A stretch of 64,000 nt of DNA from Trichostrongylus colubriformis. Lineage: Eukaryota; Nematoda; Chromadorea; Rhabditida; Trichostrongylidae. Below are positions 1 through 11,900 of this stretch, in pieces (the stretch's first letter is position 1; every line of letters starts with the position of its first letter). The stretch is from contig OZ022260.1 in the NCBI GenBank assembly GCA_963978905.1, positions 42,181,551 to 42,245,550 on the forward strand, read 5' to 3'. The notes below the pieces were generated by a model. The model was not told where the DNA came from and did not search any database. It saw only the letters and a list, made by a program, of their open reading frames with translations. Both the position numbers and the translations under genes were made by a program.

Positions 1-2798
1 TACGGAACCACCAGCTGACGATGAGGAACAACGGGTCAACGTTACAGGACAATTAGCCAACGGTAAAAATGGCAAAGAAGATTTGAGGTGCATATTTCGT
101 TTGAAAACTTTGATTTGCCTCGTGTGTTTACAGTAGCGATATGCAAACTATTCAAAACTCTTGTGTGAAAATTTTAGTAAAGAAGCCTGCTGTGGTGCCA
201 GCGTAGATTTGCTGTCTTTCGATGCCCGCAGAATTTAGCCAGGACACTGGCCATCAGCAACAATCACTATTTTCTTCGACCATCTGATCCGTAAACACAA
301 AGGAGCCGAGTTAAGCTAAAAGTCGAATTTCTACAGGGGTGGTAGTACTTCAAACTCCGGATTCTTCTATTTTCTCGCGGGAGTCTGAGATAACCACATG
401 TTTCGAGGGGTTTCCTTTACGCCCTAACACAACACCATTCGCTCACGCCTCGTCCAGTCCCTGTTGACTTTCTGAGGCATGAATCAATAGTAGCAGAGGA
501 GATAAACTGATTCTTTCTTGTTAAAGAGAGTAAAGCCCATAAGTAATGCGGCCCCTTATCATTGCATTCATCTTGGAATGAGTTACAAAGAGGGCTCTAC
601 GTTTTCCTAGGCTGCTATCATGCCTTTGATCTTTCAAGAAGTTTCGAGAATTGTGTCACAGAAGAATGCTCCCTTGCCTTCTTTAAGCTATGGTAACGTG
701 TAGACATACTGCGATGAGCAGCTAGCAAACGGACTATGGACGCATCTTCTATCCGGCACCTGTACGCAACTCCTTTAGCAGTTCATCTTGGCGGTTTTGA
801 AATACCTGTGGAAGATGAATATCGAGGTGCTCAGCAATGCAGCAGTGACAAAAATGGAATAGAACGGCAAAAATCCGAGAATTAGGCCTAATTTCCTACC
901 TCCCCTCACATTCGCATCTTTTACCGTTGAGGGGTGATATTTCGGCACGAGCTCTCAGCGAACGCCACGAACGTTGTGCTGCCCTCGCAGCAGTTCGGAT
1001 CGGTGCGGTGTGAACACAGGGCAGAGCGATCGCAATAAAGACCACGGTACGCTGTTTAGAGCGGGTTTCGCTAAGGTTTACCATGGCAACGATTTGTCTA
1101 GGATACGGTAGAGAACGATTGTTACGGTAAAGTCGTGTTGAACTGGCCGCGACGCATTGGGGAAATCGTTTATAGAGTAGATGACTCGAAATGACTGCAC
1201 ACCATAAAATGCGCACGATTCTGTGTATTACCAAATGAATGCATATCAAATCGCGCCAGATAGGATTTTGACATTGGGCGACTGGATGTTTACACTTAGG
1301 AGTAACTTATTGTTAGCGACGATAAATACTCTGAAAACCGCTCATTGAAGAGAGACTTTGAGTAACAGTGAACTATGAATGCTCAGCCATTGCCTTCCTG
1401 TCCTCTTTCTAAAAAGGCATGGTGGTGGCTACGTAATGGCTAAGCACATAAAATATGTATGTTTACTTGTTTACTTGCTAACGGTTGCTCTCTTTTAGAT
1501 CCGTACTATTGTACGCTGCCATAGGAGTCGGTGCATTACTGTTATTGATAGTCATCATCGTTATAATCTGTGTTTCGAGGAGGAAACAACAGAAAGTAGG
1601 CATTTCTTGGTTCACACACGTGCACGTTACTGAAAAGTCTATTTAAGTGACCTGTGTGCCAGTTGACAGTTGGGTACCCCTCACCTGCACGTTACCAAGG
1701 GTGGAGGGACCATCTGAAGGAGCTGTTGCGTGCCGCTGCGCTACGTTTCGCTTTAGTCAGCGGAAGGGGTAAATTTGGCGGTTTGTGAAATATGAAGGTC
1801 GGGATATTTTGTAGTGTCACAGTAGGGGAACAATGGAATAAAACGGCGCAATTCCGAGAAGAGTAACCCGGGAATCTTTCTTCTCACTCTTTCTCCTTCG
1901 CCCCTCTCTGCATCACTAGCCAGTGGGCTAGATGCAGATGGACGAGCGCTAATACAGCAGATCGCGAACGTTGTTCCGCTTCCCTGGTGGACGCGTGGCA
2001 GCGCAACTCGCAGCGCTGCGTGATGATGATAAGACCCTAAAGCGCGTTTTCAATGCGAGTTTCGCTCCACATCACCTCTACGAATTGGAATGGTTGTTTC
2101 AGAGAATATGTATTTCCAGTTCTCACTTTCTCCTTACCTTACGGTGCCTTTATCCATCACTATCACGGAAAGAATCGTTATTTTTGTGAAATGAATGGTC
2201 AAAATTTAGTACAAAGGTTCAAAGGTAGCAATACTGATGGTGGTGTTGCTTGATTCAGAAGTCTACTACAGCTCAGAGTAGCTATAAAAAGAAAGGGATC
2301 CTCTCTCACGAATGGGAGTAAGAAGAGAAATGATTCCTCGAGCATTGCGAGGCTTGAGTGTTACATGTATTTTTCCACAAGTTTTTCGAGAACGCAAAAT
2401 GACTGGGAAAATTTAGACCTACTTGCTCACAGCAATTAGGGGGTTAATTACTGAGTGGGCGGGGCGCTTGGGAGGGATGGGCACATTAATTCTTTTTCCT
2501 TTTCTTCTGAGACTTTTCGGTCGTGATCCAATCACCGACTACATTAAATGTAATCAGCTGCTTAAAGGGACCTGCCATCGCCACAACGCCCGGAGACAGC
2601 TGATTGTAAAGCAAAAACGCTGGCCTTTGGCGGAAAACCTTACTTCCACTCAACCGAGCCTCCATAAGATGTCCTTTTGGTCACAAAGAAGAGCATTCAG
2701 CCATATCAGCCGTTTTTTTTTAGAAAAGGGCACCAGGAGCCTTGGAGCCGACCACCATGGATGATGAGGACACAGATGGATCAAGCTCACAAAAATGA
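1..2798 (+). CDS. 3' part of a single-pass membrane protein gene (partial)
   Basis: Exons seen: a probable exon from the window edge to 62, a transmembrane exon 1499-1595, and a terminal exon 2724-2798. The exon at 1499 follows a TCTTTTAG acceptor and encodes a hydrophobic helix (VLLYAAIGVGALLLLIVIIV) followed by the basic stop-transfer SRRKQQK; it ends in phase 0 at a GTAGGC donor. The last exon follows a T-rich TTTTAG acceptor, continues in phase and encodes 24 residues ending DEDTDGSSSQK before TGA. The first exon is acidic and carries an NVT glycosylation sequon, as expected outside the membrane. Its phase does not join directly to the helix exon, so at least one exon between 63 and 1498 is missing from this model. 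I infer a type I membrane protein with a short acidic tail; family unknown. Confidence 0.55.
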
Positions 2799-3740
2799 GT
2801 TATACGGTTCTGTAGCTATCGAGCTTATCGCTTTCGGTGAATAATGGACCAACTTGAGATACACTCTGAAGACAAAACTTGATTCGATAAAGACTTTTAC
2901 GACAAATTGTGCAGATGTTTTCGATACGCGCTGTGGTTTTGTTGGTTAGGAAATAATTTTTTTCCGACTATTTTATATTGACAACTGCTCCATTGCCTAA
3001 AGATAGTGGTAGAGGTAATCTGAGTGATGAGAGACTTCTAAAGTAAGTGCCATATAAAAACTGAGGATCTAGGGGAACTAGGTACATATGCCGTAGTTCC
3101 CAGTGAAAGGCCCTTCCCTGAGATTCAGAGGAGATATCTTCTGAAGGTGGCCCGCCTGCTAAGGTCGACTTCATCGAGCAGTGAAGGTCGACTTCATCGA
3201 GCAGTGACTGATGAGTGGAGTAAGGGAGTGATGGTAGAGTGGTATCGTATCCCATTTCTGCCGTGTCGATCGGGATAACGTTGTGCTTCACATGTCGGCT
3301 TTCGGAATGTGTGGCATAGGTTGAACTTTCGCTTTGTAGCGCCATCACCACGAATTACCGCAGCCGTTTGAAGTTCCGCACAGGACGCAAAGAGTTGGTC
3401 CTGTGAGAGCCATTTTAAGAAATATGAAGTACCAGATACTGAGTACAGATAAGTGTACAGATATTAGATGCAGATAAAATACGAATATGACCCTCATCAG
3501 AGAAGAACCAGGAAGAGATGGGTTTTTACCGTTAGTGCGGATTCGTGAAGATCGCAAGGAACGTTTATGGTATAGAGAAAGCGTCTCCTCAAATACCTTA
3601 TTGTCCATGAGTGCTCATTCTACTTGTATATAAGCAAAAGTCGTACGAAATCTTTTGAAAACAAGGAAGAAGCTTGGGACGCAAAGGGATCCACAAGTGG
3701 ATGTGTAATTTTACGTCCTGGAAAGCAGTGCATGCTGTGA
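2799..3740. other. Non-coding stretch with a short tandem duplication
   Basis: No gene is supported here. A sequence at 2996 (AAAGATAGTGGTAGAGGTAA) resembles the left end of the TTAA-type MITEs found at 24080, but no matching right end was found. A 23-24 base unit containing GGTCGACTTCATCGAGCAG is tandemly duplicated at about 3161-3206. Confidence 0.4.
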
Positions 3741-3749
3741 AGGAAATGC

Positions 3750-4386
3750 AAAAACATGGATTCCGTTTGGAACAACAACCCTCATAGTGCCTTTCGTTAA
3801 TGATAAAATGGCTAGTGAGGTGAATCATCTTGCGAGGGATCCTCAACTTCTTATACGACTCGTTCTTCTCCCTTTCTTCTCACTGAAATGCCTCCTCGCA
3901 TCATCTCGGTTGTGTACCCCTATGTCAGAATTTCGCACCGCGGCATGTCGCTAGCGAAGCAATGCGGACGAGCCGAAGGCGCCATGTTGTTGGGTCCCGA
4001 AGCGATCACAAGTCAACTACGTATCGCTCCCCTAGCATTGTCGTGTAATCGTTCTAAGACCCAACTACCGCGACGCGCATAGCTCGCACACACTGCGTCG
4101 CATACCGCTAATCTTCGTGCGAAATTCTGACATGAGGGTTCACACCCCATCATCTCGAATCTGAGAAAGTCGGTGTTGCGTATTCCTTGTCGATACTGTG
4201 TATCTGAGGAGATTTGCGAATTCCAAGGCCCCGTCTACGTGATTCACTGCACAAGATGTGGAGAGAACTATGTAAAGGAGAGCGCGAGACCCTCAAAGAC
4301 ACCGGGAGGAGGGCAATGGGTCTACGATATGGGAGGACGGTGGCTTGTAGTGCCGCAATGCACACATGGCACCTTGCCAAGATTTA
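3750..4386 (+). pseudogene. Penelope-like retroelement remnant (GIY-YIG endonuclease end)
   Basis: A degenerate + strand reading frame before 3898 contains LIVPFVNDKMASEVNHLARD, resembling the region just upstream of the endonuclease in Penelope-like elements. After an inserted MITE (3908-4147) the frame resumes with CRYC, then GPVYVIHCTRCGENYVKESA. This matches the GIY-YIG pattern of these elements, including the CxxC pair and a YV-x-E/S-x-RP segment. The remnant is truncated at 4386, where the palindromic mariner begins, and has at least one frameshift near the MITE. No reverse-transcriptase domain is visible. Assignment rests on motif recognition; a short host GIY-YIG gene is less likely because the sequence is broken. 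Confidence 0.6.
3908..4147. mobile_element. Mutator-type MITE, 240-bp family, copy 1
   Basis: A 240-bp element with imperfect terminal inverted repeats, starting GGTTGTGTACCCC and ending GGGTTCACACCC; the inner repeat TATGTCAGAATTTCGCAC is mirrored near the right end. It is flanked by a perfect 9-bp duplication CATCATCTC (3899-3907 and 4148-4156). A 9-bp duplication with G-rich ends is typical of Mutator-like elements. No transposase is encoded. It interrupts the Penelope-like remnant. Copies 2 and 3 are at 15450 and 20171. Confidence 0.85.
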
Positions 4387-5051
4387 TTAGGTTGGCAACT
4401 AAGTAATTGCGGATTTTTAAATACTGCTTTTTCCCTCCGAACTGCTTTCCAGCAATCTCTTCTGTACATACACATGTTGTATAATTCCACACGCATCTAT
4501 AGGTATTATTGTCTTCCATCTCCCGGATAACCCTTTTCGGCAAAATAAACATATCAACGGTCAACCTCATTTTCAATACAAAAATTATAAAAAGATTTTT
4601 CTTTGAATGGCGTTAGACAGGGAAAGGAAAAGGTGATAAGAACAGGGCTATAAGGTGGATGGGGCAGCAATTTTTATCCAAGCTCGAGAATTTTTTGGCG
4701 AGTCATTTTTTCACTAGTGGTAAAAGTTTTTTTTGAGTTTTTTCTTTTAAAAAATTTTCGAGCTTGGATAAAAATTGCTGCCTTATAGCCCTGACCTTGC
4801 TCCATGGGATTATCACCTTTTCCTTTCCCTGTCTAACGCCATTCAAAGAAAAAATTTGGAATTGAAAATGAGGTGACTTTTGATATTTTTATTTTGCCGA
4901 AAAGGGTTATCCGGGAGATGGAAGACAACAATACCTATAGATGCGTGTGGACTTGTACTACATATATATGTACAGAAGAAATTTTGTGGAAAGCAGTTTT
5001 GAGGGAAAAAGCAGTATTTAAAAATCCGCAATTACTTAGTTGCCAACCTAA
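4387..5051. mobile_element. Palindromic (fold-back) mariner derivative
   Basis: A 665-bp TA-flanked element beginning TTAGGTTGGCAACTAAGTAA and ending with the reverse complement. Homology between the two halves runs inward about 300 bp, leaving a spacer of roughly 60 bp near 4700-4760, so it is a giant hairpin. The right arm encodes YSPDLAPWDYHLFLSLSN, the C-terminal catalytic signature of mariner transposases. The left arm carries the same stretch inverted. It therefore looks like two 3' ends of one mariner joined head to head. It cannot encode a transposase. Confidence 0.88.
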
Positions 5052-6375
5052 TAGTTGTAGTAATCACACTTTCTCTTATTCTTCACTTGATTGCTTTACT
5101 TGTTTGTTGCTGTTTGTTGCTTCACACAGTTCACGTCATCACCAATGAATGAAAGACACTCTACGAGACAACAAAGGACATCTCTAAAGCGGACAACTCG
5201 GAAAGTCGGTGTGATAATGCGAATGTCATGCGGATACACACCACAGCACCGAATCCGGGTTTTCCACCGATCGTCGCTTTTAACTTGGAATGTTCGTTAC
5301 GAAATGATCATTTCTTGCATCTTCAGCTTTCTTCAGACCCCTTCCGGTTCCTTTAAAGATTCGTATAGATGAACACGGAAGAGCACTGGTCAGTCCCGCT
5401 ACTTACCCACACAGCAGCTTTTCCGAGCACCGTACACTTAAAGGCACACCACGCGATAATCACATTAGTGGCTTACTTTCTTGGGGCAAGTAGGCCCTCA
5501 GATAGATGCTCAGGCTGCAGCCTTGTTGCGGCTTGATAGTGCATCCTCGCGGCGATAGGCGAGCTTCACCCGAGCCGAGCAGCGCCTTCAGAGCCGAATC
5601 ACACCTGGCCTTAGACAAACAAATTTCGAACGTGGCTTTTACGTGGAGAAGAAAGCTTGCGGTAAGACAGGATAAGGCAGCGATTCCAACAGTGAGCTTA
5701 AATAGGGAAGAACAAGTGATATCGTAGCATTTTGCGCGATATCATCTAGCAAAAACTCAATTCTAATCTCCAATACTCGTACGAGGACTGAGTGCAGGGA
5801 GCTTTATTTTTTGTGGTGTGAGGAGTTTTGATTCATTTTTCTTCACTGGTGGGTGAAGCAGGGCCTTTATGTCCTGTAATAGGCGCGATAACTCCCACAA
5901 TTTATCGCGAGGTGTGCCTTTGAGCATACAAGGGCGGATGCTCTATCACTTGTGTGAATGTAAAAATGAATGTAAAATGAAATGAATAACCTTTCACAGG
6001 ATGTGAAAGTTCTCTATAGGCATTTGGTATATCCCCTGGAAAGGAAAATCATGGAAGCACGGGAGATACAAGGAATCAAGCCAAAAATAAGCGCAAAGAA
6101 GGAACTGCGTGACCTTTTCAGCTTTATAGCGTAATCAGCAATGATCCCCCTTTTGCCTTAGAGTTAGACTGGCGTCTCATTCTTAACTCTCATCACACGC
6201 CGTTAGGTGCAATAAAGAAACAGTTAATGAACGCCTCTGACAGTGAATTATCTTCAGTCTCAATCTTTACTTTTCAACGGTACTATCGCAGTTCGAATCG
6301 TAATTTTCAAAGTCTCGGTCTGGAAAGACTAGTGATTCTTTTCGAAAAAAGTGACTTGTAAGAATATTGAGCTGA
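5052..6375. other. Intergenic, no supported gene
   Basis: Short ORFs here lack splice context or recognisable motifs. I see no RNA gene. This lies 3' of the gene on the minus strand that ends at 6376. Confidence 0.4.
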
Positions 6376-9300
6376 TTACGCTCTTGATGGCGGAGTCGGA
6401 ATTTTTTCGGGTCCATTTGCTATTTTCCCAGGTGATTTCACCACTTTCTTCGAAAGATCGTTCTGAGATGGCGTTGACATGGCCTCGTTAAAAAAGTCGT
6501 CGCTGTCTGGGATTTCCATGCGATCGAACTGAAATCTTGAGTTTGACGGGATATAATATTACTATCTACTTTATATAATCGGCTAAGTTTGACGGGATAT
6601 AATATTACTATCTACTTTATATAATCGGCTAAGTGTGTCTGTTGGTGTGTGTCAGCCTTCGGTTGGGGAAGGGTGTAGTTCTCAAGAACAAAACCTCATT
6701 TCACTGCTCCAAGGGGCAGAACTAGCAAAGGTGCCATGTGACGCTCTTGCCGGCGGTGTTCGTTCGAGCTCTCCGTCAATGAGCACGGAATGTGCCTCAA
6801 AAATACCATTCAACTATTCCTTACCATTCGCATGAAGACCTTTTGAAGTGTGAAGATGTTATGCTGGAGATGTTCGATTTCGAGGCGAACGAATGGTGAG
6901 CGCACGAATTCCCGTACCCGTTGAAGAACGGAAAGGACGGCCTGCATGCGAGACTGAGCCTAAATTTGGAGTTTCTCAGCTTCTTCAGAAGGAATTCAGC
7001 AAATGAAAACGATTTTCTTAATGACATCGGCCGACTCTTTTTGAAACGTTTGACCTCCTATCAGGACACTCCAAGGATTCGAGGAAGAAGCCCCTTCACT
7101 ACGACCCAGCCCTTCCCCGTACGAGGACCGATCACGTAGGGGGGTGGGGGCTAAGGTCCTAATCTAATCTTAATCACTTATCACAAGAAGAGGACTGCAG
7201 AGGATAAAGCAGAAAAGGTTCAGTTCCAATCTAAAATCAACCGGATGGTTACATACATGACCTCCACATGATGGCTTATTTACTTATTTATTCTACTTTT
7301 GTCCATTGCAGTCAGGAACACATAGGTATGTCAAGGCTTGCTATTTTCAATGCGGCGGGCCTCCCAGCGGCATTATTCGGCGTCAATTCCAGTGTGTATG
7401 TGTGAGTACGTCACTACTAACACCGAAATTAAATCTGTTCAAGATTACGGTACATGTTTACGTGGCGGTGAAGTTAGCTCACTGTGCCCCATTGTCTGAG
7501 CGCTCGGTTGCCTACTCGACTAATCGACCTGTCGACTAATCGATACGTATCTTTTCCCTTGCGTCTAGTCCCCTGAAACACATTTGGGATCGTTGCCTCT
7601 GAATATGAAACTTAGGTTTCTTCAAGGGGCAGCGAAAGTTTAACAGAAGGACCGACAACTTTCTAAGGCTTGTTTAGTCTATTACCTCTTTCAGCGAGTC
7701 CCTGAGCTCCATACTGCCATAGAAGCCACCCAACTGACTGTCAATCTGATCGACAAGTATCTGAACAAGATCTCTCTTTTGTGGTACTGAGATTCAGACG
7801 GGTTCTTACATCTTCGGGTGATTCAGTGAGTGGTTTGACCTTCCCAAAATGAGATGAACCTCGTGATCCATTGCTTTCGCTGTATGCAGTCTGGAAATAA
7901 TCATGCAAGAGATCGGAAAAGCAATCAGAACTACTATCTCAGGTGGCGTTCATAGTGGTGGAATTTGTGTCTCTGTGGAAATGTGGCGTGGTGGAGAAGG
8001 GTTAGATACGCATCGATCGGGAGAACTGCGAAAATGAATTTGACGTCAATGCCGTCTTTACTGAAGACAGAGGACTAAGCATTATGGTGTCGCTTAGAAA
8101 GTGACTCGATTACAATGCAGCTGCGTCAGATGTTAGCGACTCCTGACAAGACAATGCCTCCTACAAGGGAAGGACCTGAGGTCGAAGTGGCCATTCGATA
8201 TTCGGAATGGGATACATATGGTTCGACGTATTTTCAGACGCTGATCTCGAACCTGCATTCCATATTTGCAGAACGAGTCTCTAAGCGGAGTTATGGAAGT
8301 TTGTTGAAAGAACAATACTATTATATGGCAGGTTTGGAAGCCCGTAGCAGGCGAGCCAGACGTTCTCCCGCAAAACCAGTGCGCCCCATAGGACATGTTC
8401 TTCTTCATCATATTTCAGAAATATTACACCTCCACAAAAATCCAAATTCCACCATCAAAAGCTCGTTTTGTCCTTATCCAACGTTTTGAATATTTATTAG
8501 GTTGGTGAAAAAGTTCTGGGACACCAATTTCAAAAAAAAAGATCCGTGGGCCGATCGACGTTATAGATGAATAGCCCCCCACGATCGGAGATAACACTGA
8601 ACTAACGATCAACTTTGCTGAGGTCTATATAAGCAATATCGATCCAGCTGAAGAGCACTAATGGCTTCCATTGACCAGCGAGCATCGCTCAGTCTCTCCT
8701 CATTCGATTCCGGATCAAGGACTTTCTGGGAAGGGTCTGTACAAGGGATGAATCCTGGGTCTTCTACGCGAATCATAGCAGGAAAGCTCAGTGGCTTCCC
8801 CTAGGAGAAGCGGCTCCGACTCAATCGAAGACAGACACACATCAAAAAAAAAGGGTGATGCTGTGCTGTTGATGAACTCACAAGGAATGCTCTACCACGA
8901 ATTTCTCGAGAGTGGTACCACAGTAACCGCAAGCATCTACTCTAATCAGATGCAGAAGTTGAGCGAGGCAATGCAACAAAAGTGGCCAGGACGGCACAAA
9001 GTTTACTTTCTTCATGACAACGCATGCCCCCATGTTGCAAGAATGTCTCGGGCGAAGTTGGAGGAGCTTTTGGATTGGAAGCACTGCCTCACCTTTCATA
9101 TTCGCCCGACCCGACCCCTTCCGATTATCACCTATTTAGGGCCCTCAAACAAAATCTCAGAGATAAGGAATTCAATGATCAAGCTCAACTTGGATCGGAG
9201 ATGACCCTCTTTTTCGACTCACAACCAGCCTCTTACTGGAGGAAAGGTATTCGTGATCTGCACAAAAAATGGCAAAGGTTATCGATGCAGAAGGTGATTA

Positions 9301-10128
9301 CTTTGTGATTTGAAATGACGTCGAAACAAAGTTTTTAAAAATCGAAAGAAAAGTTCTCAGTGTCCCAGGAATTTCTCACCAACCTAATAGTTAGCCTGAT
9401 CAGGCTTATTGGGGCATTGAGACATACGACGGCAAGGATACAATAGCGGATGCGCAGATACGCCACAAATCCCATTCACTTGGATATGAACGCAGTTCAT
9501 ATGTACTCAACCAACTGGTATTCTCGACGGATCGGAGTATCGACGCATCGGCGTTATCCGCGAGTTGAGATTTTTGGTGATGCCACGTACCACCACGTCA
9601 GTCTATATGTATGCTATGACAAAATCACGCATAAGGCGAACCGCCAAAAATCCTAAACCACCGATATGCGATTACGCTAATTCTCTTAATCGATATAGAT
9701 CTCATCCTTGCGCGAAATCTCCTGGAATTCCAGATCGCGGATAATCCGATACTCACACTTTCCGATCGATATGTATCTTTTTTGACGCTAGAATCTCCAC
9801 GATTTTGCTAATACAGCGTTTCTCCCGACTGACCCTTTCTCGCTCTTTCTAACATTCTCACGAATCTATCAAATTTCACTACATATAATTCGATAAAGTG
9901 TAAACTGACTGCTGTCTGACCCACAGTCGAACCAGTGGTTCCCGTCAAACGTACAATATTGTCCAGAATCTGTAAAAAGTGCGGCAGGTGGTGAAGGACA
10001 TCTTTATGTTATGAACGCGAAAGCCTGCTCACCTTACTTTCTTCACTTTTAAATTGGGCCTGAATTTGATCGACTTCATCCTCCATCTGTTTAATGATGC
10101 TGTCATAATTAGAATCCTGGGCTGGCAT
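6376..10128 (-). CDS. Four-exon gene for a small 132-residue protein, function unknown
   Basis: Exons on the minus strand: 10128-10033, 9969-9921, 7786-7686 and 6528-6376 (96, 49, 101 and 153 bases). All junctions have GT donors and TTTCAG/TTACAG-type acceptors and the phases agree throughout, giving 132 residues and a TAA stop. The start MPAQDSNYDSIIKQMEDE leads into a short amphipathic, coiled-coil-like helix. The second half contains DLVQILVDQIDSQLGGFYGS, and the tail is hydrophilic with several SP/TP sites (TPSQ, SPGK, IPTPPSRA). No signal peptide or membrane segment is present. The ATG lies 5 nt after a TTTCAG, so the mRNA may be trans-spliced. The 2.1-kb second intron holds the mariner at 8497. 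I do not recognise the family. Confidence 0.75.
6541..6632. repeat. Tandem duplication of a 46-bp unit
   Basis: GTTTGACGGGATATAATATT...ATAATCGGCTAA occurs twice in succession just upstream of the last exon of the minus-strand gene. The unit ending TTATATAATCGGCTAA resembles, in reverse, the AAGCCGATTATATA end found at 19858, 27097 and 38385. Confidence 0.75.
6640..7685. other. Intron of the 132-residue gene, no other gene seen
   Basis: This lies between exons 3 and 4 of the minus-strand gene. Short open frames at 6635-7139 have no splice context or motif. Nothing else was recognised. Confidence 0.4.
8497..9387 (+). mobile_element. Defective mariner element with transposase remnant
   Basis: A TA-flanked 891-bp element; the ends are TTAGGTTGGTGAAAAAGTTC and its imperfect inverse. 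A broken transposase reads left to right. The frame around 8716-8830 contains TRDESWVFYANHSRKAQWLP (first catalytic Asp region). A frame from about 8850 contains YFLHDNACPHVARM (second Asp). After a frameshift near 9060 comes YSPDPTPSDYHLFRALKQNL (third Asp). The final segment ends WQRLSMQKVITL before TGA at 9306-9308. The N-terminal DNA-binding region is missing or deleted. The element is non-autonomous and lies in intron 2 of the gene at 6376-10128. Confidence 0.92.
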
Positions 10129-10133
10129 GATTT

Positions 10134-10140
10134 CTGAAAC
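10134..10140 (-). promoter_or_regulatory. Probable trans-splice or 5'UTR acceptor
   Basis: GTTTCAG, read on the minus strand, lies 5 nt upstream of the ATG at 10128. The spacing is what spliced-leader addition gives in nematodes; a cis-spliced 5'UTR intron is the alternative. Confidence 0.45.
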
Positions 10141-10940
10141 AAACCAGTGGACATTAAAAGCAAAACCTTCCTGAAGGCAAAGCTACCACTCACCGAAATT
10201 TTAGCTTAGAAATGAACAGTAGGGGAGGACCGATATCTGATTGAGCTTTAGATCGCAATCAGGGGTTCTATGAGAATGATAATGCTTGCGGTTTTCGACC
10301 TTTAATTTCAGATACGCATACTCTGGCTCATGAAAACTGTATCATCCGAAATTAGTCAAAATAAGAACAGTAAGAATCAGAAGCAATCAAATGCGGCTAC
10401 CTTTATACGTAATGCCAAAATGAGCAAGGAACGCCCGCTTATATACCAAAGTAAGGGGCAGGGCGGAGTTTAGATTCGTTTAGGCCGCGTTCCTACTCTG
10501 CGATGCCGGCGGCACGGCTGCGTGTCTCTCCGTCTCCAACCATGACACCCTGCCTCGTCTCCTGCGTCGTCTGTGCACCTCCTCCAAGCCCCTCTGCTTC
10601 GCTGCCTGTGAACGCTATCTTGCCCTATCGGCGCTGAGTATCAACGCGCCCCTACGAGAGTGCATTCAAAAACATGTCCATCGCATGCTGTCGGGAGTGA
10701 TCCATCGTTTCATACGAATTCTGCCGAGTGTAATAGTATTTGAACTTAAAACCAACACATGCACATCTATTTTACAAAGGAATCGACCTGGCGGGTATAC
10801 AGTTGAAGGTCCATGTGATATACTGTACTTCGTATACATCATGGCTTTATAGAACACCTAAAATTCCACAAAATTGGTATTTCTCTCTCACTAATCATTT
10901 TGGTTATTCCTTCACGATACCCCACCGTAACTCTCTGGTC
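10141..10940. other. Intergenic region between divergent genes, with a GC-rich repeat
   Basis: No gene is supported. At about 10480-10640 lies a GC-rich repeat (CTCTGCGATGCCGGCGGCA ... CGCTGCCTGTGAACGC) also present at about 21650-21800 and, in partly inverted arrangement, at 52420-52680. It is an uncharacterised dispersed repeat. Confidence 0.5.
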
Positions 10941-10949
10941 CTTCCTGAT

Positions 10950-11215
10950 CTTCGCTATCTAATTAGATGGGCTGGACACGCCATGCCATATTGCGATGAT
11001 CTGGAGCGTTACCATCTGGGTTCCTCAGCACGTCAACGAACACCTGGACGACCGCTGCCCCGATGGTCAGGCTTTCTTCACGAGAAATTTGCGCGAAGGA
11101 AGTATAAGGCTGTGCGTCCGTAGGGCTAGAAGAGTTTACTGAACTACTCCAGCTCGCGACAGGGACGAATGGAAACGTTGCTGGTGCCTGCTCGAGATTC
11201 TCGATGGACAAAGGG
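10950..11215 (+). pseudogene. RTE-type non-LTR retrotransposon C-terminal remnant
   Basis: The + strand frame reads IRWAGHAMPYCDDLERYH and RPLPRWSGFL. A frame change near 11120 is followed by ARDRDEWKRCWCLLEILDGQ. This order (RWAGH, GRP-x-RW, then ARDRxEW) is the usual C-terminus of RTE-clade reverse transcriptase ORFs. Only this tail is visible and it is broken. Confidence 0.7.
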
Positions 11216-11900
11216 GTGGAGGTGATGCAGGTGAGATATTATGACCACTACTAGGCCTTGAAGTTCAAATGCCTGTCTCCCCTTCCTGAGAGGGATCACT
11301 TTTCAAGCACTCACTATTTTTGAATATTTTTCTTCGTCAACAGGTTGGCTATAGATAGATCTCATATCGCGCCCATTTTATCAAAATAAGGTTCCAACAT
11401 AATCTTTGTAGATGACACTTGTTGATCATTTCAAATATACATTAATAAATAAATTTCAGTTACTGCATTTATCATTCTTTACGCCTTTCTGTCGTTACTC
11501 AATGGACAAACGATACAAATTCACATTTATGCAGGCAGACGGCTGACCATATTGACATCACAGCTGGCAGGTCTCCATGGGAACACACGTTATGACATCG
11601 ATTATGAACCCGTTCTGTGGTACACTTTATTCTACTAATATTCACTTTCTATCTACTTGCCTTGATTACTAGAGAATTTCGGAAACTTAATTACTTCCTT
11701 CAAAGTTATACATTGCGGTACAAACTGACGCCTATATGTATAATCTTGGTGATTATTAGCCTAGTTATCATCTTTTGCCTAGCTTTTTCGCTCGCCAGAA
11801 ACTGCAGAATCTGACTTTTGCTCGGAAATCCACGGCTGGTTGGAGATAAAAAAATTTCAGAACGTTTCTTTTTTCTTTCAAGGACTACACGCAGTAATTA
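11216..11900. other. AT-rich intergenic stretch, no gene seen
   Basis: A short hydrophobic ORF at 11617-11814 has no splice context or homology I recognise and was not called. Confidence 0.35.

Noticed and set aside
896..1249. 117-residue minus-strand ORF
   Set aside because: No splice context, no motif, and it lies in the intron of the membrane-protein gene.
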